This document shows, piece after piece, positions 1 to 7,936 of a stretch of DNA of 14,747 nucleotides. Origin of the DNA: an uncultured Gemmatimonadaceae bacterium (GTDB taxonomy: Bacteria; Gemmatimonadota; Gemmatimonadetes; Gemmatimonadales; Gemmatimonadaceae); assembly GCA_955652635.1 (NCBI GenBank), contig CATPBN010000001.1:1-14747 (forward strand). Reading direction: 5' to 3'. The notes under the pieces were generated by a model. The model searched no databases. It was given only the letters and a program-made list of their open reading frames with translations, and was not told the origin of the DNA. The translations under genes and the position numbers were made by a program. Every line of letters begins with the position of its first letter. The first letter of the stretch is position 1.

Positions 1-2451
1 CGCCCCGCGAAGAGCCAGAACGTGATGCGCGAAACCCGGGAGCTCCAGCGACTTGTACAGCGAACTTATGCCGACCACGCTGCGCGTGGAGCTTCCCGAT
101 GTGCCGCGCTGCCAACGCTGACGTCCGTGCACGTTTGCGCTGACTCCATCCTCTGACGAGATGCTCAGCTCGGGCCTTTGCGTATTCGACCAACCCAGCG
201 AGGCGACGATTGCCGGAAAGGTCGGCGACGTGGTGTAGAACGACGAGAGATACCGCAGCAGCGTGTCGGGTGTGGTCGAGTACGAGAAATTCTCGATCTC
301 GCCGCCTATGGACGCTAGCGAATACGTGCGGAATCGCGGGCGGATCAATGTCGCCTGCAGAGAGACAATGCGATCCTGTTCACTGAGGTTTCCGACCTTG
401 GAAAAGTTTCCAGGCGTTCCAGTGTAGAGTGCGTCGTGAGAAAAATCCTGCGTCGCGAAGAAATCGAGAAGCGGCAGACCTAGTCCGGCGTAGCGGTACC
501 ACAGCCACGCGGAATTCTCATGAAAGCGAGTGTTGCGAGCAACCTCGATCGCGTAATTGTGGCGGCCGATGACGTCGTATCCGCTGGTCGCCGCACCGAG
601 GAAGCTTCCATCGGTCGTCGTGCTGCCGAAGACAGGAAGCCAGTACCGAGGCAGCAGCGAGAGCCATGGCGAATATCTGGTTGCACTCGAAGTGTCCGAG
701 ACTCCCAACGGCGGAAGTCCTGGCACGATCGAAAGGCAATTCGTGCATCCTGCCCGAGATCCTGCTTGCGAGCTGTCGATATCGGAGTAGCTGACGGGCG
801 GTGGAATCGGTGCGACGCCGATGTGATCACCATCGGCGAGATAGAGGACTGTCGCGAGCCTGGTTTTATCGGGGGACACCTCCGGCGAGAAGATTCCGGT
901 CGCCGCATCCGTGAGACGCGCCGGCCGAATTGGCGCTGCGCCAATGTCCGCGACGTAAATCTGGGGCATCCCATTGCGCTCCGACGAGAAATAGATGCGC
1001 GCTCCGTCTGGCGACCAGCTCGGTTGGGAGTTGATCGAGCGAGACGCACCGAACGACATCAACTGTCCCCCATTCTCGTCTAGCACCACGATCTGCGAGG
1101 TGCCGCGGGATTGCTCCACGGCAACGATTCGCGATCCCTGCGGGGACCAACGCGGATCCATCCATTGCGTGTCAATCGTCGCCGACGTGATGGGTGTGAT
1201 TGCTCCACCGCGGAAAGAAATCCTCACCAGCCTCGTCGTCGCTGGTGCATCCTGCACCGCGACAACCTCGCCGTCTGCTCTGACATCCACAGAAGAGAGC
1301 CTTGCTCCGCGCGTCAGCCGGATTTGTTCATCGCCACGCTGCACGTAGAGATCCTGGCGGATATGGTACGGATCGAGGTAATCGGACTGCGAGAACAGGA
1401 TGCTTCCATCCGCAAGCCGCACGTTGGGGCTCACCCCATTTCTGCGACCGAGGTTTTTTTCTCGTCCATTCAGAGAAACCTCGTAGGCCGCCGGCATCTC
1501 TCGACCCTTGTCACCTGAATAGAGAAGCGCCGTATCGCCGAGCCATCTCGGGAAAAGCGCGACGCGCCCTTCGCGCGTAACCTGCTGCCAGGCGGGCATC
1601 ATCTGATGGGGCGTTTTCATCTCCCGAACCAGCGAGTCGCGCCACTGTTCCCACGCCGTCTGAAACGATTCGCCGAACGCGCCGCGCGAAGTCGCGGTAA
1701 GAAAGAACGGGACCAGCGTCTTCGCTCCGCGTTCCACGAAATCTCTGATGCTTCCAGGACCGCGCGTGCGCGAGAGGTAGTCGAACAGGAGAGACCCGTA
1801 CACGTACACAACCTCTCCGCCCGGGAAGCGCGACGTCCCGGGCGAAAGCTCCTGGAGGGTGGGGATCCGATTGGCGAGCGCGGCCGCGCGCGCGATCATC
1901 GAATGCTCCGAGCTCTCCAGGCGGCCGACCCCCGTTAGTCTGGACTCGTAGTAGACCGCCAGTCCCTCGAGCACCCACCGTGGCTCATACAGGTTCGGAA
2001 AGAGGAGCGGATTCCTTCCAAAGATCGCCTGAGCCACGCGCCAGAAACCGCGCGACCGGTCCAGATGAAAGATGTGAGTGAGCTCGTGAGTGACGACGAG
2101 CGCGTTCCAGTCCGCGTAGTTGCGCAAGCCCGACGCGTCGGTGGGCGGATGCGCGAACAGCACGATTCGATTCGAAGGAAACGGCGTCGCGTATCCGTTC
2201 ACGTAGTCGACGTTGTCCGATACCACCAGGTCGATCGTGCCTCGCGGGGGGACGAGCTCCGTGGAGAGCTCCGCGTACGCACGCTCTGCGTTCACCGCGG
2301 CCCTGCGTGCCTCCTCTTCGAGAGGAGGCGTGAAGTGAATCCGAAAATGTGGCGTGTGGAGCGTACGCCAGTCTTCGTTGGGCGGAAGCTGCGCGCTGGT
2401 TGCCCGCGCCGCGCAAAGGAGGATCGCGGCGACGAGCGAGGCTCCCCTCAC
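1..2451 (-). CDS. Secreted zinc peptidase (peptidase MA-like) with TolB-type propeller and C-terminal beta-barrel region, partial at the left edge
   Basis: The frame is open for 817 codons from GTG 2451 to the window edge, so the C-terminus is missing. The start is fixed by a GTGA overlap with the amidase stop and by a signal peptide of about 21 residues (hydrophobic LVAAILL, then ATSAQ). Residues 122-126 are HELTH, followed by IFHLD. E162 in WVLEG, 36 residues after the HEXXH, fits the third zinc ligand of gluzincins of the peptidase MA type. From about residue 298 to 540 there are propeller repeats with WSP(D/Q)G signatures (RWSPQG near 434, SWSPDG at 478, SPEVSPDK near 521). From about residue 590 the sequence alternates aromatic and polar residues (YRYAGLGLPL, LWYRYAG), as in an outer-membrane barrel; that part is inference. 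A CTNC motif lies at 569-572. Likely an outer-membrane-anchored peptidase. The substrate is unknown; coupling to the amidase suggests work at the cell envelope. Confidence 0.85.
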   Translation of the reverse strand, partial: MRGASLVAAILLCAARATSAQLPPNEDWRTLHTPHFRIHFTPPLEEEARRAAVNAERAYAELSTELVPPRGTIDLVVSDNVDYVNGYATPFPSNRIVLFAHPPTDASGLRNYADWNALVVTHELTHIFHLDRSRGFWRVAQAIFGRNPLLFPNLYEPRWVLEGLAVYYESRLTGVGRLESSEHSMIARAAALANRIPTLQELSPGTSRFPGGEVVYVYGSLLFDYLSRTRGPGSIRDFVERGAKTLVPFFLTATSRGAFGESFQTAWEQWRDSLVREMKTPHQMMPAWQQVTREGRVALFPRWLGDTALLYSGDKGREMPAAYEVSLNGREKNLGRRNGVSPNVRLADGSILFSQSDYLDPYHIRQDLYVQRGDEQIRLTRGARLSSVDVRADGEVVAVQDAPATTRLVRISFRGGAITPITSATIDTQWMDPRWSPQGSRIVAVEQSRGTSQIVVLDENGGQLMSFGASRSINSQPSWSPDGARIYFSSERNGMPQIYVADIGAAPIRPARLTDAATGIFSPEVSPDKTRLATVLYLADGDHIGVAPIPPPVSYSDIDSSQAGSRAGCTNCLSIVPGLPPLGVSDTSSATRYSPWLSLLPRYWLPVFGSTTTDGSFLGAATSGYDVIGRHNYAIEVARNTRFHENSAWLWYRYAGLGLPLLDFFATQDFSHDALYTGTPGNFSKVGNLSEQDRIVSLQATLIRPRFRTYSLASIGGEIENFSYSTTPDTLLRYLSSFYTTSPTFPAIVASLGWSNTQRPELSISSEDGVSANVHGRQRWQRGTSGSSTRSVVGISSLYKSLELPGFAHHVLALRGA

Positions 2452-4133
2452 GGAGTTTGGGCCAGCGAGGCGAAGTAGCTCTGAAGCCCGCGAAGGATCG
2501 CGGTGGCGTATGCCTCCTGAATCGCCGGGGACCTCATCGCCGCTTCCTGGTCTGGCATTATCACGAACGCTCCTTCCGTGAGGACCGATGGCATCCATGT
2601 TCCACGAGCGACCGCGATGTTCTGGTACTTCGTTCCATTGTCACGGAGTCCCAGCTCGGCGAGCAGCGCCGCCTGGGTTGCGACGCCGAGTGGAATCGAC
2701 TGCGGCCAGAAGTATAGCGTCAATGATCCATTGTTCACGAATGGATTCACACCGTCCGGGAACGCGTTGAGGTGGATCGAGACGAACGCGTGCGCGTTGG
2801 CGCGCCGGCTGATGATGGGGCGGAGCCCGAGCTCCACCGGATCCGCGGTCGTGCGCGTCATCACCACGTTGGCGCCGGCCTGGGTAAGAAGGTCCCGAAG
2901 CCTGAAACCCACCTGAAGCACTGCATCCCCCTCGTAGAGATTGGTGGGTCCGGTCGCACCCGCGGGAGGATGGCCGGGATCGACGGTGATGGTGAGACCG
3001 CGAAGTGGGTTTGCGCGATCAACGATCCTCGGGGGCCGCCGCACCCTGAAGGTGAGCGTGTCTTTCTGCCAAAGAGCGAGGTATCCATAGGGCGCGCGAT
3101 TCAGATTGATTGAATAGCGAACCCTTGTCGGCTCCGGCGTTGGGGAGCTGACGCTATTGAGATATGCGTCGGGCGGCTCGGGCATCGTCGACACTACTGG
3201 CGCTCCGCTCACTCCGTAAAGCAGCAGTGTGATCACGCGATCCCCTTCCTCCACAATGTAGGGCGGCGGTGGACCCGTGATCGGGATGACGATATCGATC
3301 CAGTCGGGGCCCGGTCGAATGCGTACGTCGCCCACGCGCCGGACGGGCGCTGTCGTGTCACCGATAATTCTGTGAAGCGAGTCTGCGGAAATGTTGTGCG
3401 CCTCGAGCTCGGTTCTCAGCACCCACGCCACCTGCCCCGAATCGAGCTCGATGCGCACGAATTCATCGCCACTCGCTTTCTGCGAGCCCGTGACTCTTAC
3501 AATCGTGCCGGGAAAGAGAAACCACTTGTACTCCTGACCATTTCCCGGCGCGGGGCGCGCGATCGTAACGCGATCAGTGTCGTCTACAGTCGAGCCTGGA
3601 GCGCCGAGTGCGACGTAGACATTTCCGGGAATGGGCGTGAGCGTGTCGGGCGACGGAAGCGGCTTCAGAGTATCGCCGACGAGTTTGTTGCGAGTCGTGG
3701 TGTCAGGAGCGGGCGGGATCCTGATCGGCAATACCAGTCGAGTGGTCACTGTCGCGTTGCCAGCAATCAGGTTGTATCGCGGCGCGCTATCGGGCGGCAC
3801 TGGCAGCCATCCCATGAATGCGCCATTCGGCCAGACTGGAACGGGCACTCCGTTGATCCGAAGGGCGGCGTCGCCGGTGCCTACGCTGCCGAAGATGAAA
3901 TTCGAATCTCGAACTGTGAGAAGCTGCTCCGGCTTCGGATACACGACGCTTATCTGCACGGGGCCGCGCACTGCGGGCACGGGCGGAAGCTTCGGGTGCG
4001 CTACCGGCAACGGCGCCGGCACGAGAGGCGGAACGGGTACAGCAGGCGGAGCAGGTCGGCCCGTCGCAGTGGCGCAGGACGCGCTCAGGAACACAAGGCA
4101 ACAGGCACAAACCCTGATAACCATAGCTTTCAT
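2448..4133 (-). CDS. N-acetylmuramoyl-L-alanine amidase (Amidase_3), lipoprotein with long N-terminal region
   Basis: 561 aa. It hydrolyses the bond between MurNAc and L-Ala of peptidoglycan stem peptides in the periplasm. The N-terminus is a lipoprotein-like signal ending LSASC (Cys20; the lipobox is imperfect because Ser replaces the usual Leu at -3), followed by a Pro-rich linker to about residue 57. Residues 60-112 look like a small beta domain and residues 170-245 like an SH3-type domain (NVYVALGAPGS, GTIVRVTG, GQVAWVLRTEL). The catalytic domain runs from about 378 to 556. H388 (VDPGH), E401 (YEGD) and H454 (SIHLNA) are the expected zinc ligands and E520 (LTEGAF) the catalytic glutamate. 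All are present, so the enzyme should be active. AmiA/B/C-type enzymes share this fold but usually carry AMIN or LysM modules rather than this arrangement. ATG 4124 is an alternative start; neither has a clear Shine-Dalgarno. The stop overlaps the GTG of the peptidase gene. Confidence 0.92.
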   Translation of the reverse strand: MKAMVIRVCACCLVFLSASCATATGRPAPPAVPVPPLVPAPLPVAHPKLPPVPAVRGPVQISVVYPKPEQLLTVRDSNFIFGSVGTGDAALRINGVPVPVWPNGAFMGWLPVPPDSAPRYNLIAGNATVTTRLVLPIRIPPAPDTTTRNKLVGDTLKPLPSPDTLTPIPGNVYVALGAPGSTVDDTDRVTIARPAPGNGQEYKWFLFPGTIVRVTGSQKASGDEFVRIELDSGQVAWVLRTELEAHNISADSLHRIIGDTTAPVRRVGDVRIRPGPDWIDIVIPITGPPPPYIVEEGDRVITLLLYGVSGAPVVSTMPEPPDAYLNSVSSPTPEPTRVRYSINLNRAPYGYLALWQKDTLTFRVRRPPRIVDRANPLRGLTITVDPGHPPAGATGPTNLYEGDAVLQVGFRLRDLLTQAGANVVMTRTTADPVELGLRPIISRRANAHAFVSIHLNAFPDGVNPFVNNGSLTLYFWPQSIPLGVATQAALLAELGLRDNGTKYQNIAVARGTWMPSVLTEGAFVIMPDQEAAMRSPAIQEAYATAILRGLQSYFASLAQTP

Positions 4134-4261
4134 CGTCAGAATGTAGGTTGCACGTTGATTACGCGACCAGTCTATCCAATGCGCGCCTTTCCTGTACGCA
4201 TGGGTAGTGCCTTTCCTGATTTGCTTCTATCTTTCGCAGCGCGGGAGCGAACGCGACTCCC
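4134..4261. promoter_or_regulatory. Divergent intergenic region between the amidase and PP2C genes
   Basis: These 128 bases separate two outward-reading genes and so must carry both promoters. I see no convincing -35/-10 pair on either strand. A TACATT hexamer a few bases upstream of the amidase ATG (minus strand) could be a -10 for a leaderless or very short-leader transcript. That is weak evidence. Confidence 0.4.
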
Positions 4262-5125
4262 GTGCCTATAAGACAACGCTCTTTCGAGCCAAAATTGCTT
4301 GCAGAAATTTTCGGGAGTTCTAATGTCGGGCTGATCAGGCACGACAATCAGGACTCCTTTATGATTGCGAATCTGGAGACGGGCGACATCGCGACGATGA
4401 GCGCGCCGACGACCGTTTCAGTCCATACCGCTCCGTTCATTCTCATCGTTGCTGATGGCGTGGGTGGTGCCGCATCCGGGGCCCTGGCGAGCTCGATCGC
4501 GACCGAGACGATACTGAGCGAGATGCACCGATGGTGGCACAAGGTGCCGAAGCGGACCCCGGAGTCGATAGAGGGAGCGCTCAAGCGGGGTATCGAAGTG
4601 GCCAACAAGGCGATCTACCAAAAGGCCAATTCATCGCCCGAGCATCACGGGATGGGCACGACGACAACGCTTGCTCTCGTGCTCGACGGCGAGGCATTCA
4701 TCGCTCAGGTTGGCGACAGCAGAGCATATCTGGTGCGGAAAGGCGCGGCAAAGCAACTCACCAAGGATCAGTCTTTCGTGCAGCGTCTGATCGACGCGGG
4801 CCGAATGACGCAGAAGGAAGCGGCACAGAGCGAGCACCGCAACATCATCCTCCAGGCGTTGGGGCCGGAGGAAAAGGTCGTAACCGACCTATACAGGTCC
4901 AAGCTGGAGAACGACGATTTCCTGATACTCTGCAGCGACGGGCTTTCGAATCAGGTCTCTTCTGAAGACATCGCGCGAATCACGCGCGGGGCGGGACGGC
5001 CGGAAGAGATCTGCGAGGCGCTGATAGAGGAGGCGATGCACACCGGAGCGCCCGACAACGTTACAGTAATCACGGCACGCCTGCGGGCCGAAGCGGATCA
5101 GGTTCGAGCTGCAGCCGGGGTCTGA
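4262..5125 (+). CDS. PP2C-family serine/threonine protein phosphatase (PrpC/Stp-like)
   Basis: 287 aa, about the usual size for a stand-alone bacterial PP2C phosphatase. It removes phosphate from Ser/Thr using two metal ions, probably in the cytoplasm since no signal or membrane segment is seen. Motifs in order: GLIRHDNQDSF (23-33, metal-binding D31), ADGVGGAASG (64-73, D65), GMGTTTT (130-136), VGDSRAYL (150-157), CSDGLSN (224-230, D226) and PDNVTVI (264-270, D265). All metal-site aspartates are present. The GTG at 4262 is the first usable start and puts motif 1 at the normal distance from the N-terminus; TTG 4295 is an alternative. The ribosome site is weak (GGGAG about 15 bases upstream). 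It usually partners a Hanks-type kinase, and none is in this window. The 3' end overlaps the convergent ampG by 28 bases. Confidence 0.93.
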   Translation: MPIRQRSFEPKLLAEIFGSSNVGLIRHDNQDSFMIANLETGDIATMSAPTTVSVHTAPFILIVADGVGGAASGALASSIATETILSEMHRWWHKVPKRTPESIEGALKRGIEVANKAIYQKANSSPEHHGMGTTTTLALVLDGEAFIAQVGDSRAYLVRKGAAKQLTKDQSFVQRLIDAGRMTQKEAAQSEHRNIILQALGPEEKVVTDLYRSKLENDDFLILCSDGLSNQVSSEDIARITRGAGRPEEICEALIEEAMHTGAPDNVTVITARLRAEADQVRAAAGV

Positions 5126-6420
5126 GCCACTTTAGCCGGCACAGTCTCGCCCGTATGGGGTGCTGCGCCGATAGGGACGTCGCGCGACCAGGGCGCGATT
5201 AACGGGAGCAGCAGGAGCGGTGGCAGCGCCATGGTCACCGTGATCAAAAAGAATGACGGCCAACCGAGTGACTCTGCAATTTTTCCCGCGGGCGCAACGA
5301 GTATATCTCTGCTAGCGGCCATAAGGCTCGAGAGGAGCGCGAACTGGGTAGCGGTGAAGCGCTTGTTGCACATGCTCATCAGGTAGGCGGTCATTCCAGC
5401 TGTGACGAGACCCAATCCGAAGTTCTCCGTTATGATCGCAGCCACCATTAAGCCGTGACTCTTTCCCGCGAGAGACAATCCGTAATAGGTAAGGTTGCTC
5501 AAGCCTTGAAAGACGACGAAGATCCAGAGCGAGCGGTTGATCCCCCACTTCCCGATCGCTGCCCCGCCGACGACAACTCCCAGAATCGTGGCGACGACCC
5601 CAACCCCCAGGAACACGGCGCCCACTTCGCTCTGTGAAAAACCCGTCTGCAGCAAAAAGGGAGTCGTCATGCTCCCCGCCAGGCTGTCGGAGTATTTGTA
5701 CACGACGATGAAGAGCAGAACCAGCAGCGCTCGCAGTGTCCCCACACGCTGAAAGAAATCGGCGAAGGGGAGCACGACGGCTTCCACGAGAGTCTTGGGT
5801 GGTGCGTCGCTCAAGACCGGCTCGCTCGCCAGGAAAGTGGCCGCGATGCCGATGAGCAGCAGCAGTGAGAGAACGAGATACACCGTCGGCCATGGAATTC
5901 GATCCGCGAGGAAGAACGCCAGCGCGCCGGTCGTGATCATGGCGATGCGGTAACCCATGACAAACACCGCTGCGCCGGCACCCATCTCCCGATTCTCCAA
6001 TACATCGGTGCGATACGCGTCGAGCGATATGTCCTGTGATGCGCTGAAGAAAGCAATCGCTATCGCGTTGATCGCCAGCATCCTCAGTCCCAGTCGCGGG
6101 TCGTGGAGCGACATCGCTGCGATCGCGACGAGAAGAAGAACCTGGGTGATGAGCACCCAGCCGCGGCGACGTCCGAGGAAGGGCGGGACGTAGCGATCCA
6201 TCACGGGCGCCCAGACAAACTTGAGCGAGTACGGCAGCGTGACAAGGCTGAAGAACCCAATGGTGGCAAGGTCGACTTTCGCAGTGGTCATCCACGCCTG
6301 AAGCGTCTTGCTCGTCAGGTAGAACGGCAACCCCGAGGAAAACCCCAGCACCAGAAGCGTTGCCATCTTCGGCTGACCGAAAATGCGGATAGGCGAACTT
6401 TTGACGGTGCCCTCGCTCAT
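5098..6420 (-). CDS. ampG: Muropeptide permease AmpG (MFS)
   Basis: 440 aa inner-membrane transporter of the major facilitator superfamily with about 12 hydrophobic segments. AmpG imports GlcNAc-1,6-anhydroMurNAc with or without peptide from the periplasm. Family signatures: GFSSGLPFYLTSKTLQAWM near residues 27-45, YSLKFVWAPVMDRY, SQDISLDAYRTDVLE with a nearby GAGAA, and YKYSDSLAGSMTTPFLL before a second MFS half. The ATG at 6420 is chosen over upstream in-frame starts because it has GGGGAG 4 bases upstream, lies 22 bases after the nagZ stop, and gives the normal short hydrophilic N-terminus. It is the last gene of the murQ-anmK-nagZ-ampG unit, which directly links uptake to breakdown. The soluble C-terminal tail (about 25 residues) is coded by DNA that also encodes the end of the PP2C gene on the other strand. 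Confidence 0.94.
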   Translation of the reverse strand: MSEGTVKSSPIRIFGQPKMATLLVLGFSSGLPFYLTSKTLQAWMTTAKVDLATIGFFSLVTLPYSLKFVWAPVMDRYVPPFLGRRRGWVLITQVLLLVAIAAMSLHDPRLGLRMLAINAIAIAFFSASQDISLDAYRTDVLENREMGAGAAVFVMGYRIAMITTGALAFFLADRIPWPTVYLVLSLLLLIGIAATFLASEPVLSDAPPKTLVEAVVLPFADFFQRVGTLRALLVLLFIVVYKYSDSLAGSMTTPFLLQTGFSQSEVGAVFLGVGVVATILGVVVGGAAIGKWGINRSLWIFVVFQGLSNLTYYGLSLAGKSHGLMVAAIITENFGLGLVTAGMTAYLMSMCNKRFTATQFALLSSLMAASRDILVAPAGKIAESLGWPSFFLITVTMALPPLLLLPLIAPWSRDVPIGAAPHTGETVPAKVAQTPAAART

Positions 6421-6424
6421 CGGA

Positions 6425-6430
6425 CTCCCC
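6425..6430 (-). promoter_or_regulatory. Ribosome binding site for ampG
   Basis: On the minus strand this reads GGGGAG, 4 bases before ATG 6420. It decides the ampG start against a 32-codon in-frame extension that would overlap the end of nagZ. Confidence 0.6.
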
Positions 6431-6442
6431 AGGTTGAAGCGA

Positions 6443-7936
6443 CTATCGTGCGGTGCCGATACTCCGTTCGACGCGAGGCGCTGCGGCTTCGCGGAGCAGC
6501 ACACGTGCAGCAGCACGCTGCATCACTGCTTCCCCGCCCCATGCGCAAAGGATGGGCGCATCGACATCGAGCTCGTCGGCTAGCCGTGGATGGCTGAACT
6601 CCACTATCAGCCGGTCGTGCCGCGACGCTCGCGTCAGTGCCTGCCGCACAGCATCCTTTGCACTGGCGGAATATCCCGGCCGGCCTTTCCACGCACGGAT
6701 GTCGCCGAAGAGCGCGACGACGGTCGATCCTAATCCGTCGATGGGGGCGTCCGCATCGAGCACGAGATCGATTCCACCAGCGCGAAGCGAGGATATCAGC
6801 GGGTCCCGCGACGGCGCCGGATAAGGACCACCAATATCGTCGTCAACGATCGTGAGATGCCACGGTTGCGGAAGCTGTGGCAGCCTCTCTCGCACCATGT
6901 GGACGACACGCTCGGCGATCTGACTCGACCATCCGCTTTCGTCGCGCGTGGGGCGATTTGTTTCTTTCGATAGCGCCGCCCAGCGCGCCCATCTGCGACG
7001 GCGCTCGAGCGAATGATGGACGCTGTTGGCGTCGAGACGCTTGTCGTCAATCGCCCTTTGCACCACTCTGACCGAGTCGGCGAGGTTCGTGGGATAGAGA
7101 AGGCAATCACATCCGGCGTACAACGCACGCACGACTGCCTCCGCTTCTCCTCCAATCAGGACACCCTCCATTATCAGCGCGTCGGTGACGACGAGACCGG
7201 CGAACCCCATCTCCTCGCGAAGGAGGTCGGTCAGAATGGCCCGTGAGAGGGTGGCCGGTGCGCCGGTCGGATCGAGCGCAGGAAACGCTACGTGCGCCGA
7301 CATGATTGATGCGACCCCGCGCTCGATCGCGCGGCGGAACGGGACGAAATCCGTCTCTCGGAGTATTTCGGACGACGCATCAACCCGGGGCGTTTCCTTG
7401 TGGGAGTCGACAGTCGTACGGCCGTGCCCCGGAAAATGTTTGGCGCAGGCGAGCACTCCCTCTGCCTGGCACGCGTCGATCCATGCCGCCGCGTATTCGG
7501 CGACACGCTCGGGATCGCTGCCGAAGGAGCGCGTGCCAATGATCGGGTTATTCGGCTCGACGTCGATATCGCAATCGGGCGCGTAGATCCAGTTTATGCC
7601 CAGTGACCGCGCCTCGATTGCGCTCACCGCAGCCGACCGGCGAATGGATTGCAGATCTTCGAGTGAGGCAATCGCAGCCACAGGAGGAAGCGCGGTTTGC
7701 CCTGCGAACTGCTGGCCGGCCCCACGCTCGAGATCCGCTCCAATCAGGAGCGCGACCCGCGATCTGGAGTGAAGATCCTCTGTGAGCGAAGCGACGTGCT
7801 CGGAAGGACCTCCGAAGAGAATGAACCCACCGACGCCGAGCTTGAGCGCCTCGTCGATGGCCCCGCGCTGGCTCTCGTAGCCGTGCGTCGCATCCCAGCG
7901 GATGGCGGGGTAAAACAGCTCGGCGATCTCACTCAT
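6443..7936 (-). CDS. nagZ: Beta-N-acetylhexosaminidase NagZ (GH3), two-domain form
   Basis: 497 aa glycoside hydrolase family 3 enzyme that releases GlcNAc from GlcNAc-anhydroMurNAc muropeptides. The N-terminal domain (about 1-330) is a TIM barrel with the NagZ hallmark KHFPGHGRTTVDSH at 166-179. H179 of the Asp-His dyad is the general acid/base and D252 in VVTDALIMEG the nucleophile. No signal peptide is present, so it is cytoplasmic, as expected for a partner of AmpG. Proteobacterial NagZ has only the barrel (about 340 aa). Here a further ~165 residues follow (for example LTIVDDDIGG, VVALFGDIRAWKG, LIVEFSHPRL), resembling a reduced GH3 C-terminal domain as in two-domain NagZ of Bacillus. 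Its ATG overlaps the anmK stop (ATGA), which suggests translational coupling. Confidence 0.93.
   Translation of the reverse strand: MSEIAELFYPAIRWDATHGYESQRGAIDEALKLGVGGFILFGGPSEHVASLTEDLHSRSRVALLIGADLERGAGQQFAGQTALPPVAAIASLEDLQSIRRSAAVSAIEARSLGINWIYAPDCDIDVEPNNPIIGTRSFGSDPERVAEYAAAWIDACQAEGVLACAKHFPGHGRTTVDSHKETPRVDASSEILRETDFVPFRRAIERGVASIMSAHVAFPALDPTGAPATLSRAILTDLLREEMGFAGLVVTDALIMEGVLIGGEAEAVVRALYAGCDCLLYPTNLADSVRVVQRAIDDKRLDANSVHHSLERRRRWARWAALSKETNRPTRDESGWSSQIAERVVHMVRERLPQLPQPWHLTIVDDDIGGPYPAPSRDPLISSLRAGGIDLVLDADAPIDGLGSTVVALFGDIRAWKGRPGYSASAKDAVRQALTRASRHDRLIVEFSHPRLADELDVDAPILCAWGGEAVMQRAAARVLLREAAAPRVERSIGTAR

Noticed and set aside
4148..4176. Candidate promoter TTGCAC with 17-base spacer and TCTATC upstream of the PP2C gene
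   Set aside because: Only about half of the bases in each hexamer match consensus, which is expected by chance in this much sequence.
3372..4271. 299-codon plus-strand open frame
   Set aside because: Lies antisense to the amidase, whose catalytic motifs are intact. The protein is Arg/His-rich with no family features, typical of a shadow frame in GC-rich DNA.
6421..6516. 32-codon N-terminal extension of AmpG
   Set aside because: It overlaps the end of nagZ, and ATG 6420 has GGGGAG and fits the family N-terminus.
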